Below, piece after piece: positions 1 to 9,900 of a stretch of 36,202 nucleotides of DNA. Within the stretch, counting starts at the first letter, position 1; every line of letters starts with the position of its first letter. The notes below the pieces were generated by a model. It saw nothing but the letters and a program-made list of their open reading frames with translations, made no database searches and was not told the origin of the DNA. The position numbers were made by a program, and so were the translations under genes. The stretch is from Bacteroidales bacterium (lineage in GTDB: Bacteria > Bacteroidota > Bacteroidia > Bacteroidales > UBA3824): positions 1 through 36,202 of the forward strand of contig JAFYFR010000091.1 in NCBI GenBank assembly GCA_017543645.1, given 5' to 3'.

Positions 1-1
1 A

Positions 2-1267
2 ATAAAGTTCGGACGTTTTGCCGAGCCAGAGGAGACCGACGAGATGGCGGCAGTACGCAACGCCGCCGACAAACTTTACAAAGAGGGTGACTTTCTTGGC
101 GCGTATGTTTCGTTTTTTGAATATATGCGTATGCAGGGCGGACCGGCTGTGGAAATTGTCTTCAACGAAGACACGCAGATGCTCCACTTCGACATTATCC
201 AAGGCTCCAAGATTGTGAAAGGCGCAATCACCGCCGGAGAGGTGTTCACCTGGGCCGACATTGCCACTTTCGACACCTTAGACGTGGCTCTGATGCGCTC
301 GCTCCTCACGCAGAACACCAATTTTGCATACTGCAAATTCGCCGTCTACGACAATATCATCTCGCTGATGCAGCGTTGCCCCATTAAGGATATGTCGCCA
401 GGAGCGTTCAACGAGATGCTCTCCGAAATAGCCATCACTTCCGACTCTGTTGACGACGTGCTTGTGGAGCAGTTTCCCAACCTTCACGCCATCAACACAG
501 AAAACATCATTTCGTTGCCCGAAAGCGAGATTTCTGCCAAAATCAAGTTTCTGCACGAATGGATTCACGACGCTCAGCAGCAAGTGCAAACCACGGTAGA
601 TGACCCCACAAGAACCTACATTATCCTTACCGCGATATTCAAGATTCTTTACCTAATATCGCCCGAAGGGTCGCTCCTGCACCATTTCCGTCAGATATAC
701 TCGATTTACGCCAACGGTTACAACCCCGAAGAGCGCAATTCGCCCGAAATCAACCACAAGATGCTAACCGAACTCGAAGATATTGACAAAAAATCTGACA
801 ACGAGCTGAAAAGCTCCATCTACAAAGTCCGCGCAGTATTTCCCGAAATCAGCTACATGGCATTTGCAGAGATGGCGGAATCGCTCAACTCGCATTTCGT
901 ATTGATCGACACCTGCATCGACTCGGGCAGATACGACCTCGTGCAAACCATGTGCGAATATGCCGCAGGTCTCAACCATGTGCACCACGGAATGCCATCA
1001 GCAGCACAAGACCTCCTGCTCATTTTCTGGCGTGTGCTCAATCAGGACTATTTCAACGCGCTCGGTTTCGACGACGAGTTTATTTCGCCACATTCGCAAA
1101 CACTCGCCGCCATCAAGATTTCCAAAGAGATCGACGAAACCATCAAAAAATACACGAAGGTATATCCAAACCTCTCGTTCAACACTGCCAATCTCGACTT
1201 CGGCACTATTCCGGGCTTTGCCTACACATTTCTCAAAGAGTTTGCCGCGCTTGAGATTCCCGACTAA
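2..1267 (+). CDS. Hypothetical protein with a YbjN-like segment, 5' end outside window
   Basis: The reading frame is open to the left edge, so the ATG at 44 is probably not the true start; the codons before it read KFGRFAEPEETDE in frame. At least 421 residues are visible. There is no signal peptide or membrane helix in the visible part, so it is probably cytoplasmic. Counting from the ATG at 44, residues about 10-140 (a helix with DFLGAYVSFFEYM, then strands, FAYCKFAVYDNIISLMQRC, and a helical stretch) resemble the YbjN / type III secretion chaperone-like fold. This is my pattern reading, not a profile match. The rest is mainly helical and unrecognised. The gene lies 20 bases before the trypsin-like protease on the same strand, which has a similar domain at its C-terminus, so the two may act together. 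Function unknown. Confidence 0.75.
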   Translation: MKFGRFAEPEETDEMAAVRNAADKLYKEGDFLGAYVSFFEYMRMQGGPAVEIVFNEDTQMLHFDIIQGSKIVKGAITAGEVFTWADIATFDTLDVALMRSLLTQNTNFAYCKFAVYDNIISLMQRCPIKDMSPGAFNEMLSEIAITSDSVDDVLVEQFPNLHAINTENIISLPESEISAKIKFLHEWIHDAQQQVQTTVDDPTRTYIILTAIFKILYLISPEGSLLHHFRQIYSIYANGYNPEERNSPEINHKMLTELEDIDKKSDNELKSSIYKVRAVFPEISYMAFAEMAESLNSHFVLIDTCIDSGRYDLVQTMCEYAAGLNHVHHGMPSAAQDLLLIFWRVLNQDYFNALGFDDEFISPHSQTLAAIKISKEIDETIKKYTKVYPNLSFNTANLDFGTIPGFAYTFLKEFAALEIPD

Positions 1268-1287
1268 ACACCAAACACCAGACCGAA

Positions 1288-2382
<1,095 letters not shown>

Positions 2383-2393
2383 ACAATAACGAG

Positions 2394-3053
2394 ATGAAAA
2401 AAACGGCCGCGGCAATACTTTTAACAATACTTTTTGCGATGTCGTGCTCTAATGGAGAACAACGTCAGCACCCGTCGTCGTCAGAAATCACCGACAGTTC
2501 CACCATTATTATAAAAGGTGTGCAGAAAGTTACCGCCTACTACAATGCCACAGGATTTATCATAAAGCAAACTACACATTCCTGGAACAACGAATACCAC
2601 TACTGGGCGTTTGCGCACTCGCACCAAAACTCCTACAATGGCCGAGGACAGCTCATCACCAAAGAGACCGCCATGCCCGACGTATTCGACCAAAAGAAAA
2701 TCACACCGTTAGAACGGGACTCTTTTGAATACACACCTCAGGGCGACACTGCTGTTTCCACAAAATATATCTACTCGTCGTCAACCGACAAGTGGACAAG
2801 GGTATCCAAATCGGAGTTCGATTACCAAAGCCATCAAAAAACCTCCGAAACCACATTCTCGTGGGACATCATCAACCAGCAGTGGCACACTGTGTTCAAC
2901 CGTTTTTTTGAATACGACTCGGCTGGACGGCTTGTTTCATACCGCACCATAGTTCCCGACCGAAACGACACCGCATCAAAAAACACCACGCTCTGCAAAA
3001 TCCAATACGACGAAAACGGGTTTGAAGCTTCAAGGATAGAAACAAGCCTATAA
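2394..3053 (+). CDS. Small lipoprotein with degenerate YD-like repeats
   Basis: The start is the ATG at 2394, because it begins a classic lipoprotein signal: MKKT, a hydrophobic stretch, then the lipobox AMSC with Cys at residue 18. An in-frame upstream extension has no signal and overlaps the protease gene. The mature part (219 residues in all) consists of loosely repeated units with Tyr/Trp, such as FEYTPQGD, FDYQSHQ and FEYDSAGRLVSY, spaced by W-rich segments. These resemble the short YD/RHS-like repeats common in Bacteroidota lipoproteins. It should sit on the outer or inner membrane. No enzyme motif is visible. It follows the protease gene by 11 bases, so cotranscription is likely, but a membrane lipoprotein and a cytoplasmic protease need not share a job. 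Confidence 0.8.
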   Translation: MKKTAAAILLTILFAMSCSNGEQRQHPSSSEITDSSTIIIKGVQKVTAYYNATGFIIKQTTHSWNNEYHYWAFAHSHQNSYNGRGQLITKETAMPDVFDQKKITPLERDSFEYTPQGDTAVSTKYIYSSSTDKWTRVSKSEFDYQSHQKTSETTFSWDIINQQWHTVFNRFFEYDSAGRLVSYRTIVPDRNDTASKNTTLCKIQYDENGFEASRIETSL

Positions 3054-3137
3054 TATGTTTTTAAACAAAAAAACAACTATATTATACTTTCCTTAAAAAA
3101 AATAGCAAAAAGTGTCATGCATATCGAAAAAGTTATT

Positions 3138-3145
3138 TAAATTTG
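3138..3145 (+). promoter_or_regulatory. Putative -7 promoter box before the STAND NTPase gene
   Basis: TAAATTTG matches the Bacteroidota -7 consensus TAnnTTTG and lies 30 bases before the ATG at 3176, leaving a short leader. No convincing -33 TTTG is visible at the usual distance. It overlaps an in-frame TTG at 3143, which argues that this TTG is not the start codon. Confidence 0.5.
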
Positions 3146-3175
3146 ACTTTTGGGAAAAGCAAACAAATTATACAC

Positions 3176-6100
3176 ATGGACGATATACAGACAAAAGGAT
3201 TAACACCTTACACCACAGACGATTATCAGTTTTTTGCTTGTCGCGGCGGAGAGTTGCGGCAGCTAACATTCTTGCTCAACAATCACTCTGTTTCGGCATT
3301 GTTCTCTTTGCCCAAAACCGGCAAGACTTCGCTCATCAACGCAGGTGTCAACAATCCCGAATCGCTCAAAGCATCCAACGCCAAGGCAATCACATTCGAC
3401 ATTCAGCCTTACCAAAAAGAAAACCCTCACCTATTGCAGCAACTAATTGCGGCACTAAATAAGGAGGTGAAAGAGCCGGTGTTTTTGGATATTTCGTTCA
3501 AAGACGACAATTCGCTGTGGTTCGCAGCCAAAAAAGTACATATATACCTCAAATCATATAAAAGAATATACCTAATTCTCGACAGTTTTGAAAACCTTTA
3601 CACCTATCCCGAATCACAGCAGAAAGAATTTGTTAGTTCGTTAACCAATCTGATTTACAACGAAATACCCCTCAGCATCAGCACCCAGCTCAACAGTATG
3701 CTAATGGGCGAGAAAGAGAATCCACTCTTGGGCGATGCCGTTACCATGATATACGAAAATATCAAACTCGGCTTGCTAATTTCTGTAGAAAAAAGCCTTT
3801 TGCAACTAACTGCATCGCTAAGTCCGGCATTTGCGGATATACTAAAAAAATCAATAGAACTGCTCCCGATAGCAGCCGACAAAGCCGATGAACTATTTGA
3901 AAGCGCCGCCAACCAGCCCTTGGAAGGATGTCCCAACGTGGTTTTTGCCGACGGTGCAAAACAGTACATCATATCGCAAAACATATCCGACGACGTTATC
4001 ACAAGTCCGGGCAATATGCGCCAAATAATTTTCGACATCCGTAAATACGCCAGAGATTTCAAACGGGCATTAATCACCCCCGATATCATAAAAGAATCAC
4101 AACTATTTGAAACAAACACATTTAACAAGGCACTTTCGCTTATCGACGACCAACAACAGCAAGAAAAAATCACACTCTTTATCAAAAACGAGATGCTCGT
4201 GGGCAACAGCGACGAAACCCTTCCCGCATTCCGTACAGCCGCCATTAACCGTCACGGCATCTCTGACAAAACCCTTGGCACAATGGTGGAAATGAATGTT
4301 TTCAACCGCTTGGTCTCACCTTCGGGACGGCAGTTTTACCAGCCGTCGGGCAAAAAAATCATCAACGAGTTCAAATCCGCCCTCGAATCGTACAAAAACA
4401 AAAAGCCGCAGAACAAACATAAGAACCAGCCATTGTTTTGGATAGTGATTTTCATAGCCTTGGTAAGCCTATGCACAGTGTTTTTGGCATTTTCGCTGAA
4501 ACAGACGGCAGAAAAAAACTCCAATATGGCACGCAGCAACAGCCTTTCAACATTTGCTTTTCAAAAACTCGAGACCGACCCCACATTCAGCCTCCGCCTT
4601 GCACAGAAAGCAGTCCAGTCCGACACCACTAACCAACAGGCTTACAGTGCGTTGTTAAATTCATTCTACAATACCGACATATTTTACAACATTTCGGCGT
4701 ATCTTCCAATCCATATCTATTCGGCAAGTATCAGCAACGACGGACAATATATAATGACCTTTGAAGCCAACGCGGAGGCCAACTTTTACATACTCCACAT
4801 CACCAATGCCGATGGCAACGAAATATTAGCAATACCTCAACACTCGCAAATCAATGCGGCGGCAATGTCGTCAAGCGGGCAGTTGGTGGCAACCGCCACC
4901 GACGACGGCACGGTAATGATTTTCAACCTCCAAGGTCATGAACTCTGCAAAATCACTGGATTGGAAACTCTCCGCAACGTTGAGTTTTCACCCGACGAAT
5001 CCAAAATAGTAACAAGCGGATGTTTCGGACAGCTAATGGTTTTCGACACCGAAGGAAACCGACTCGCCACAATGAAGGGACACGATGAGGACGTTTATTA
5101 CGCATCGTTTTCGCCCGACGGCACACTCATAGCATCGGCAGGAGGCGACAATACCGCGAGGATATGGAGCGTAGACGGACACCTTATTAAAAAAATAGAG
5201 CTTTACGAAGATCCACGCTTTTCATCATCGATGTTCGTTACGGCGGTGTTCTCGCCCGACGGCAAATACCTGCTGACGGGCAGCAACGACCGCACCAACA
5301 AAAACCACAAAGCGCGTCTCTGGGATATGGACGGCAACGAACTGGTAGTTTTCTCTGGACACGAGGATTGGCTCAACACGGCATTCTTCTCCAACGACGG
5401 TCAGAGCGTCATAACATCCTCACGCGACCACACAGTGAGGGTCTACGACCTTGCCGGAGAACTTAAAAAAATACTCAAAGGACACAACAGCGTTGTATTT
5501 TCTGCGAAATTCTGCTCCGACAACTCCTCGATTATAACAGTCGGCGAAGACAACACAATACGCACATGGAGCATCGGCAAAAGGTTTGAGACATATCCAG
5601 ATGCCAAGAACATCAGTTTTGCAAGCTTCTCGCCCGACGGCTTGAACATTGTAGTAGTAAAAGACACAGTGGCGTATCTGTGGGATCTTACAGGCGAGGA
5701 GATTTGCCGATTCACCGGACATACCGCACCTATCAACACCGCACGTTTTTCGCCAGACGGCAAAACCGTGGTAACTGCCTCGCACGACGGGAAAGTTAAA
5801 CTCTGGGGGCTTGATGGCAGCAATATCAAAACATTCGCATCGCACAACGCCACAGTCAACGATGCAGTTTTTTCGCCCGATGGCACACACTTAGTTTCAG
5901 TATCTGACGACAGCACAATAGTAATCAACAATTTATCCGATAGCAGCTGCCGTAAGGTGGCAGCGCACAGCGGGTGTATCACGTCAATTGCGTTCTCTCC
6001 AAAAGGCGACTTTTTCGTTACCGGCGGCTGTGACCGCGAAGTGGAGATGCACGACCTCGACGGAACCGTAATTCGCTCGTTTGTAGGACACGACGGCAGA

Positions 6101-6532
6101 GTAAACTCCGTCAACTTCTCGCCAGACGGCAACATGGTGGTATCCACATCCACCGACAAGAGCGCGGTTCTGTGGGACAAGTTCGGCAATATCCAGGTCA
6201 CATTCCGCGGCTACGAAAACAGGGTAAACTCGGCGGTGTTCTCTCCCGACGGCAAATACATTGTTACCACCTCTGACGACGGCAGCGCAAGCATCTGGAC
6301 TATCGACGGAAAGGACATCATCAAATTCAAGCACGATGGCAAAGTGTCGTCGGCGATATTCTCGCCCGATGGCAAATACCTGCTCACTGTATACCGCAAC
6401 AGCAAAGGCATACGAACAATCAGAATGAGGATGCTCAACGCTAACGACATAAACCGGCACTTAGACCAGCTCGACATGTACGGAACCGTATGGATGCCAG
6501 ACGATGAAACCGCTACAAAATACGGCATGTAG
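3176..6532 (+). CDS. nSTAND1-type NTPase with a transmembrane helix and 14 WD40 repeats
   Basis: The 1118-residue protein begins with an NTPase domain (residues about 15-400). The P-loop is SLPKTGKTS with Lys50; the first glycine of GxxxxGK[TS] is replaced by Ser44. The Walker B region is LILDSFENLY with Asp136 and Glu139, matching the DxFE form of nSTAND1 proteins. One hydrophobic helix at about 421-441 follows, then a helical linker, then 14 WD40 units (about 512-1090), most with FSPDG and ending in WD- or WS-like dipeptides, enough for two seven-bladed propellers. The ATG at 3176 is chosen over a TTG at 3143 that lies inside the promoter. In this family the repeat region senses a trigger and the NTPase oligomerises and signals. 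Here no effector domain is fused; the upstream protease is a candidate partner. It may instead be a signalling protein unrelated to defence. Confidence 0.9.
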   Translation: MDDIQTKGLTPYTTDDYQFFACRGGELRQLTFLLNNHSVSALFSLPKTGKTSLINAGVNNPESLKASNAKAITFDIQPYQKENPHLLQQLIAALNKEVKEPVFLDISFKDDNSLWFAAKKVHIYLKSYKRIYLILDSFENLYTYPESQQKEFVSSLTNLIYNEIPLSISTQLNSMLMGEKENPLLGDAVTMIYENIKLGLLISVEKSLLQLTASLSPAFADILKKSIELLPIAADKADELFESAANQPLEGCPNVVFADGAKQYIISQNISDDVITSPGNMRQIIFDIRKYARDFKRALITPDIIKESQLFETNTFNKALSLIDDQQQQEKITLFIKNEMLVGNSDETLPAFRTAAINRHGISDKTLGTMVEMNVFNRLVSPSGRQFYQPSGKKIINEFKSALESYKNKKPQNKHKNQPLFWIVIFIALVSLCTVFLAFSLKQTAEKNSNMARSNSLSTFAFQKLETDPTFSLRLAQKAVQSDTTNQQAYSALLNSFYNTDIFYNISAYLPIHIYSASISNDGQYIMTFEANAEANFYILHITNADGNEILAIPQHSQINAAAMSSSGQLVATATDDGTVMIFNLQGHELCKITGLETLRNVEFSPDESKIVTSGCFGQLMVFDTEGNRLATMKGHDEDVYYASFSPDGTLIASAGGDNTARIWSVDGHLIKKIELYEDPRFSSSMFVTAVFSPDGKYLLTGSNDRTNKNHKARLWDMDGNELVVFSGHEDWLNTAFFSNDGQSVITSSRDHTVRVYDLAGELKKILKGHNSVVFSAKFCSDNSSIITVGEDNTIRTWSIGKRFETYPDAKNISFASFSPDGLNIVVVKDTVAYLWDLTGEEICRFTGHTAPINTARFSPDGKTVVTASHDGKVKLWGLDGSNIKTFASHNATVNDAVFSPDGTHLVSVSDDSTIVINNLSDSSCRKVAAHSGCITSIAFSPKGDFFVTGGCDREVEMHDLDGTVIRSFVGHDGRVNSVNFSPDGNMVVSTSTDKSAVLWDKFGNIQVTFRGYENRVNSAVFSPDGKYIVTTSDDGSASIWTIDGKDIIKFKHDGKVSSAIFSPDGKYLLTVYRNSKGIRTIRMRMLNANDINRHLDQLDMYGTVWMPDDETATKYGM

Positions 6533-6583
6533 CCCACAGCTATACTAATTTCACAAGACAAAACGACGTAAATATACAACAAA

Positions 6584-6616
6584 AAAACCGATAACTCTGA
6601 AAGAATTATCGGTTTT
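6584..6616. terminator. Bidirectional intrinsic terminator between the NTPase gene and rplQ
   Basis: A perfect 11-bp inverted repeat (AAAACCGATAA / TTATCGGTTTT) surrounds an 11-base loop. The stem is flanked by A residues on the left and T residues on the right, so it can end transcription from both converging sides. On the minus strand it finishes in seven Us, which makes it the likely end of the ribosomal cluster. Confidence 0.85.
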
Positions 6617-6640
6617 AATGTATTATCAAGCAAACTATCT

Positions 6641-7171
6641 CTATTCTGCTTTGGGTTGTTCGTTAGCCTCGGCAGCGGGTTTAGATTTTTTGCGAGAACG
6701 GCGTGTTGTCTTTGTTGCGGTAGCCTTAACAGCGTTCTTTGCGTTGCTGTAGTTAGGATTGAAGTCTACAAGCTCCATGTAACACATCTTGGCGTTGTCG
6801 CCGAGGCGGTTAACGGTTTTGAGGATTCTTGTATAGCCACCGTTACGGTCAATAATTTTAGGAGTTACTTCTTCAAAAAGATGCTTAACAGCGTGTTTGT
6901 CGCGGAGTTTGGCGAAACAGAAACGGTGAGCGTTTCTTCTTTTGATTTTGAAGTAGTCCTTCTGCTCGTCGCTGGCTTTGTCATCTGCAAATTTGATGTC
7001 ATCCTTCGAGGCAGTAATGATAGGCTCTACAAAAGTACGCAGTTCTTTTGCCTTGGCAAGAGTAGTGTTGATGCTGTGGTGCATAATCAACGATGCGGCC
7101 ATATTGGTAAGCATAGATTTTCTATGGCCATATTTCCTACCTAAATGATTGATTTTGTCTCTATGTCTCAT
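6641..7171 (-). CDS. rplQ: 50S ribosomal protein L17
   Basis: The N-terminal part (MRHRDKINHLGRKYGHRKSMLTNM) is the diagnostic L17 start; L17 sits near the exit-tunnel side of the large subunit. At 176 residues it is about 50 longer than the E. coli protein. The extra length is a basic, Ala/Lys-rich low-complexity tail from about residue 145 (TKTTRRSRKKSKPA), a style of extension common in Bacteroidota. It is the last gene of the ribosomal cluster, 34 bases after rpoA, and is followed by a strong terminator. Confidence 0.97.
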   Translation of the reverse strand: MRHRDKINHLGRKYGHRKSMLTNMAASLIMHHSINTTLAKAKELRTFVEPIITASKDDIKFADDKASDEQKDYFKIKRRNAHRFCFAKLRDKHAVKHLFEEVTPKIIDRNGGYTRILKTVNRLGDNAKMCYMELVDFNPNYSNAKNAVKATATKTTRRSRKKSKPAAEANEQPKAE

Positions 7172-7205
7172 TGTTTTATAAATTACTGAGCATCACTGCT
7201 CTTGA

Positions 7206-8198
7206 TTAATCTTTATCAAGTTTGTACTTAGAAATATCCATACCGAAGCTGAGGTTCATGTCTTCCAAGAGGTCGTCGAGCTCGGTGAGAGATTTTTTAC
7301 CGAAGTTGCGGAACTTTAATAAGTCGTTTTTGTTGAACACTACAAGTTCTGCGAGAGTTTCTACGTCGGCCGCCTTCAAGCAGTTGAGGGCGCGGACAGA
7401 GAGGTCGAGGTCAACGAGCTTTGTCTTCAGGAGCTGGCGCATATGGAGAACCTCCTCGTCGAACTCTTCATTTTCAAAGCTTTCGTTAGAATCGAGAGTA
7501 ATCTTTTCGTCGGAGAAGAGCATGAAATGATAAATCAGAATCTTAGCAGCTTCTTTCAACGCCTCTTTGGGATGGATGGAACCGTCGGTCTGAACTTCGA
7601 GAATAAGTTTTTCGTAGTCGGTCTTCTGTTCAACCCTGTAGTTTTCTGTGTAATATTTTACGTTCCTGATAGGAGTATAAATAGAATCAACAGCAATTAC
7701 GCCGATTTCGCTGTCTGCGATTTTGTTTTCGTCGGCAGGTACGTAGCCGCGTCCCTTGTTGATGGTGATTTCCATCTGGAGCTTTACCGAAGGCTCGAGG
7801 TTGCAGATAATCTGGTTTGGATTGAGCACCTTGAAGCTTGTGAGGAACTTTTCGATGTCTCCGGCTTTAAATTGCTGCTGACCGCTGACAGTGATAGTGG
7901 CCTTTTCAAAATCCTGACCGTCGACTAACTGTTTGAAACGGATTTTCTTTATGTTGAGGATCATTTCCGTTAAGTCCTCGATAACGCCGGGAATAGTAGA
8001 AAATTCGTGTTCTACTCCTTCGATTCGAATTGATGTTATAGCAAAACCTTCCAAAGAAGATAATAGAATTCTCCTTAATGCATTACCAATGGTAATGCCG
8101 AAACCGGGTTCGAGAGGACGAAACTCGAATTTACCAAAAGTCTCGTCGGCTTCTAACATAATAACTTTGTCGGGCTTTTGAAAAGCTAATATTGCCAT
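7206..8198 (-). CDS. rpoA: DNA-directed RNA polymerase subunit alpha
   Basis: The 330-residue protein has the usual two domains. Residues 1-230 form the dimerising N-terminal domain, seen from the [22 protein letters not shown] and [11 protein letters not shown] motifs. Residues about 250-320 form the C-terminal domain that contacts upstream DNA and activators, with the helix-hairpin-helix motif around [12 protein letters not shown]. An acidic linker ([13 protein letters not shown]) joins them. It scaffolds assembly of beta and beta-prime. A 74-base gap with a strong hairpin separates it from rpsD, so its expression may be tuned apart from the ribosomal proteins. Confidence 0.98.
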   Translation of the reverse strand: MAILAFQKPDKVIMLEADETFGKFEFRPLEPGFGITIGNALRRILLSSLEGFAITSIRIEGVEHEFSTIPGVIEDLTEMILNIKKIRFKQLVDGQDFEKATITVSGQQQFKAGDIEKFLTSFKVLNPNQIICNLEPSVKLQMEITINKGRGYVPADENKIADSEIGVIAVDSIYTPIRNVKYYTENYRVEQKTDYEKLILEVQTDGSIHPKEALKEAAKILIYHFMLFSDEKITLDSNESFENEEFDEEVLHMRQLLKTKLVDLDLSVRALNCLKAADVETLAELVVFNKNDLLKFRNFGKKSLTELDDLLEDMNLSFGMDISKYKLDKD

Positions 8199-8232
8199 TT
8201 GAATTGATATTTATTATTATTCCGGTAAAAAT

Positions 8233-8266
8233 ATACAGATACGCATAATTAAATGCGCATCCGTAT
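8233..8266 (-). promoter_or_regulatory. Strong hairpin between rpsD and rpoA
   Basis: On the minus-strand RNA, AUACGGAUGCGCAU pairs with AUGCGUAUCUGUAU over 14 consecutive pairs, two of them G-U wobbles, around a UUAAUU loop. A short U-run follows on the rpoA side (UAUUUUUACC). It could be a partial terminator, an RNase processing site or a protein-binding site that sets the ratio of S4 to alpha subunit. No function is proven by sequence alone. Confidence 0.65.
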
Positions 8267-8272
8267 AAAATG

Positions 8273-8881
8273 TTATTTAGAATAAAGTTCAACTATAAGT
8301 TGTTCTTTAATGTTTTCAGGGATATCTTCTCTTGCAGGTACGCTCATAAACTTGCCAGCCATAGAAGCGTTGTCCCATTCGAGCCAGTTGAAGCGTGATC
8401 TGTTGGCTCCTGCTACCGAGTTGATAATTACTTCGAGAGCTTTCGATTTTTCTCTAACGCCAATGATATCGCCGACTTTTACGTGGTAAGAGGGTATTCC
8501 TACTATCTGACCGTTGACAACGATGTGACGGTGGCTTACGAGCTGACGGGCAGCTGCGCGCGAAGGAGCGATGCCCAAGCGGTAAACTACGTTGTCGAGA
8601 CGACATTCGAGAAGCTGGATGAGAACCTCGCCTGTTACGCCTTTGCTCTTCTGGGCTTTTTTGAACAGGTTGGCGAACTGACGTTCCAAGAGGCCGTATG
8701 TATATTTGGCTTTCTGTTTCTCCTTAAGCTGCGTGCCGTATTCCGAGGTCTTTGCGCGTTTCTTGTCGATACCGTGCTGTCCCGGGGGATAGTTCTTTTT
8801 ATCTAAGTATTTGTCTGTACCGTATATCGGCTCGCCGAATTTTCTGGCGATTTTTGATTTAGGACCTGTATATCGTGCCAT
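8273..8881 (-). CDS. rpsD: 30S ribosomal protein S4
   Basis: The 202-residue protein starts [21 protein letters not shown] and contains an S4 RNA-binding domain at about 94-155 ([31 protein letters not shown]). It binds the 5' domain of 16S rRNA and starts 30S assembly. The zinc-binding cysteines found in some S4 proteins are absent at the N-terminus. In E. coli S4 represses its own alpha operon; whether that holds here is not visible. It lies 23 bases after rpsK and is followed by the hairpin gap before rpoA. Confidence 0.98.
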   Translation of the reverse strand: MARYTGPKSKIARKFGEPIYGTDKYLDKKNYPPGQHGIDKKRAKTSEYGTQLKEKQKAKYTYGLLERQFANLFKKAQKSKGVTGEVLIQLLECRLDNVVYRLGIAPSRAAARQLVSHRHIVVNGQIVGIPSYHVKVGDIIGVREKSKALEVIINSVAGANRSRFNWLEWDNASMAGKFMSVPAREDIPENIKEQLIVELYSK

Positions 8882-8904
8882 TTCTTAATGCTTTAAAAAA
8901 TCTT

Positions 8905-9294
8905 TTAAACTCTTCTTCTTTTTGCAGGACGGCATCCGTTGTGAGGCAGCGGAGTTACGTCTATAATTTCAGTTACTTCCACACCTGAGGAGTGGATCGC
9001 TCTAATAGCGGCTTCGCGGCCGTTGCCGGGTCCTTTCACATATACTTTGACTTTGCGAAGTCCTAAACTGTAGGCAGTACTTGCACATTCGTTGGCTGCC
9101 TGCTGCGCTGCATAGGGTGTGTTTTTCTTGGAGCCTTTGAAGCCCATCTTGCCGGCTGATGCCCAAGAAATAACTTCTCCCGAAGCGTTGGTCAAAGAGA
9201 TTATAATGTTGTTGAAAGACGAGTGGATATGTCCTTGTCCTACTGCGTCTACTTTAACAACTCTCTTTCTCGTTACTTTACTTTTGTTTGCCAT
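8905..9294 (-). CDS. rpsK: 30S ribosomal protein S11
   Basis: The 129-residue protein has the family signatures [18 protein letters not shown] in the N-terminal half and [13 protein letters not shown] and [18 protein letters not shown] at the end, the basic tail that enters the rRNA of the platform. It shapes the mRNA exit channel with S7. Spacing of 11 bases to rpsM upstream and 23 to rpsD downstream supports cotranscription from the promoter ahead of rpsM. Confidence 0.98.
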   Translation of the reverse strand: MANKSKVTRKRVVKVDAVGQGHIHSSFNNIIISLTNASGEVISWASAGKMGFKGSKKNTPYAAQQAANECASTAYSLGLRKVKVYVKGPGNGREAAIRAIHSSGVEVTEIIDVTPLPHNGCRPAKRRRV

Positions 9295-9305
9295 GTTGCT
9301 AAATG

Positions 9306-9683
9306 TTATTTAGTAGCTTTCTTCTTGTTAGCTATTGTCTTTTTCTTACCTTTACGTGTGCGGGCGTTGTTTTTGGTCTTCTGTCCTCTAACTGGAAGTC
9401 CGAGACGGTGACGAATGCCACGATAGCAGCCGATGTCCATCAGACGTTTGATGTTCATCTGGATTTCAGAGCGAAGCTCGCCTTCTACTTTGAACTGCTC
9501 GTTGATAATCTGGCGGATCTTTGCTACCTGGTCGTCATTCCAGTCCTGTACTTTGACGTCCTCGCCTATGCCGGCTTCTTCGAGAATCTGGGCAGCCCTG
9601 CTGTGGCCTATTCCATAGATATAGGTAAGCCCTATAACTCCGCGTTTGTTTTTGGGTAAGTCTACACCAACTATTCTTGCCAT
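9306..9683 (-). CDS. rpsM: 30S ribosomal protein S13
   Basis: The 125-residue protein starts [26 protein letters not shown], has the [22 protein letters not shown] signature at about 90-110, and ends in a Lys-rich tail that reaches the P-site tRNA. It sits in the 30S head and contacts L5 across the subunit bridge. It is the first gene after the promoter between rpmJ and rpsM, so it heads its own transcript with rpsK, rpsD, rpoA and rplQ. Confidence 0.98.
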   Translation of the reverse strand: MARIVGVDLPKNKRGVIGLTYIYGIGHSRAAQILEEAGIGEDVKVQDWNDDQVAKIRQIINEQFKVEGELRSEIQMNIKRLMDIGCYRGIRHRLGLPVRGQKTKNNARTRKGKKKTIANKKKATK

Positions 9684-9724
9684 TATTTTATAATTTACTT
9701 AATTATACTCGTTTTTTCGGAGCG

Positions 9725-9755
9725 CAAAATTACGGATAATTTTGATATTTCCAAA
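9725..9755 (-). promoter_or_regulatory. Bacteroidota-type promoter for rpsM-rpsK-rpsD-rpoA-rplQ
   Basis: On the minus strand a -33 TTTG (9752-9755) is followed after 19 bases by a -7 box TAATTTTG (9725-9732), an exact match to TTTG-N19-TAnnTTTG. The leader before the rpsM ATG is about 35 bases. The bases after the -7 box (GCGCTCCGAAA) closely match those after the rpsL promoter. Confidence 0.75.
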
Positions 9756-9773
9756 AAACACTGTGTGTTTTTT
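9753..9773 (-). terminator. Weak A/T-rich hairpin at the end of rpmJ
   Basis: A 9-bp inverted repeat AAAAAACAC / GTGTTTTTT around TGT begins on the last base of the rpmJ stop codon. On the minus strand it reads out in a U-run, so it may act as a leaky terminator. It overlaps the -33 element of the rpsM promoter. Confidence 0.4.
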
Positions 9774-9889
9774 TAACCTTGACGCTGTTTGAATTTGGGG
9801 TTAGATTTACAGATAATGTAAACTCTACCTTTTCTTCTTACGACTTTGCAATCAGCCGATCTTTTTTTAACAGATGTTCTAACTCTCAT
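9773..9889 (-). CDS. rpmJ: 50S ribosomal protein L36
   Basis: This 38-residue protein reads [20 protein letters not shown] in its first half and ends PKFKQRQG, the L36 signature. L36 normally binds zinc with the pattern C11-x2-C14-x12-C27-x4-H32. Here C14 and C27 remain, but residue 11 is Ser and residue 32 is Lys, so it is a zinc-free form. It lies 11 bases after infA, the usual order. The stop codon overlaps a hairpin that runs into the next promoter. Confidence 0.95.
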   Translation of the reverse strand: MRVRTSVKKRSADCKVVRRKGRVYIICKSNPKFKQRQG

Positions 9890-9900
9890 TTTCGTATGTT

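Noticed and set aside
3143..3175. TTG start giving 11 more residues to the STAND protein
   Set aside because: The TTG is part of the putative -7 box TAAATTTG; the ATG at 3176 fits better.
3655..4245. 196-codon minus-strand frame inside the STAND domain
   Set aside because: Ser-rich shadow of a well-supported gene; no promoter or motif.
5443..6201. Open frame of 252 codons on the minus strand inside the WD40 region, with recurring PSGEK
   Set aside because: It is the reverse complement of the repeated FSPDG codons; open only because of repeat composition, and it has no family features.
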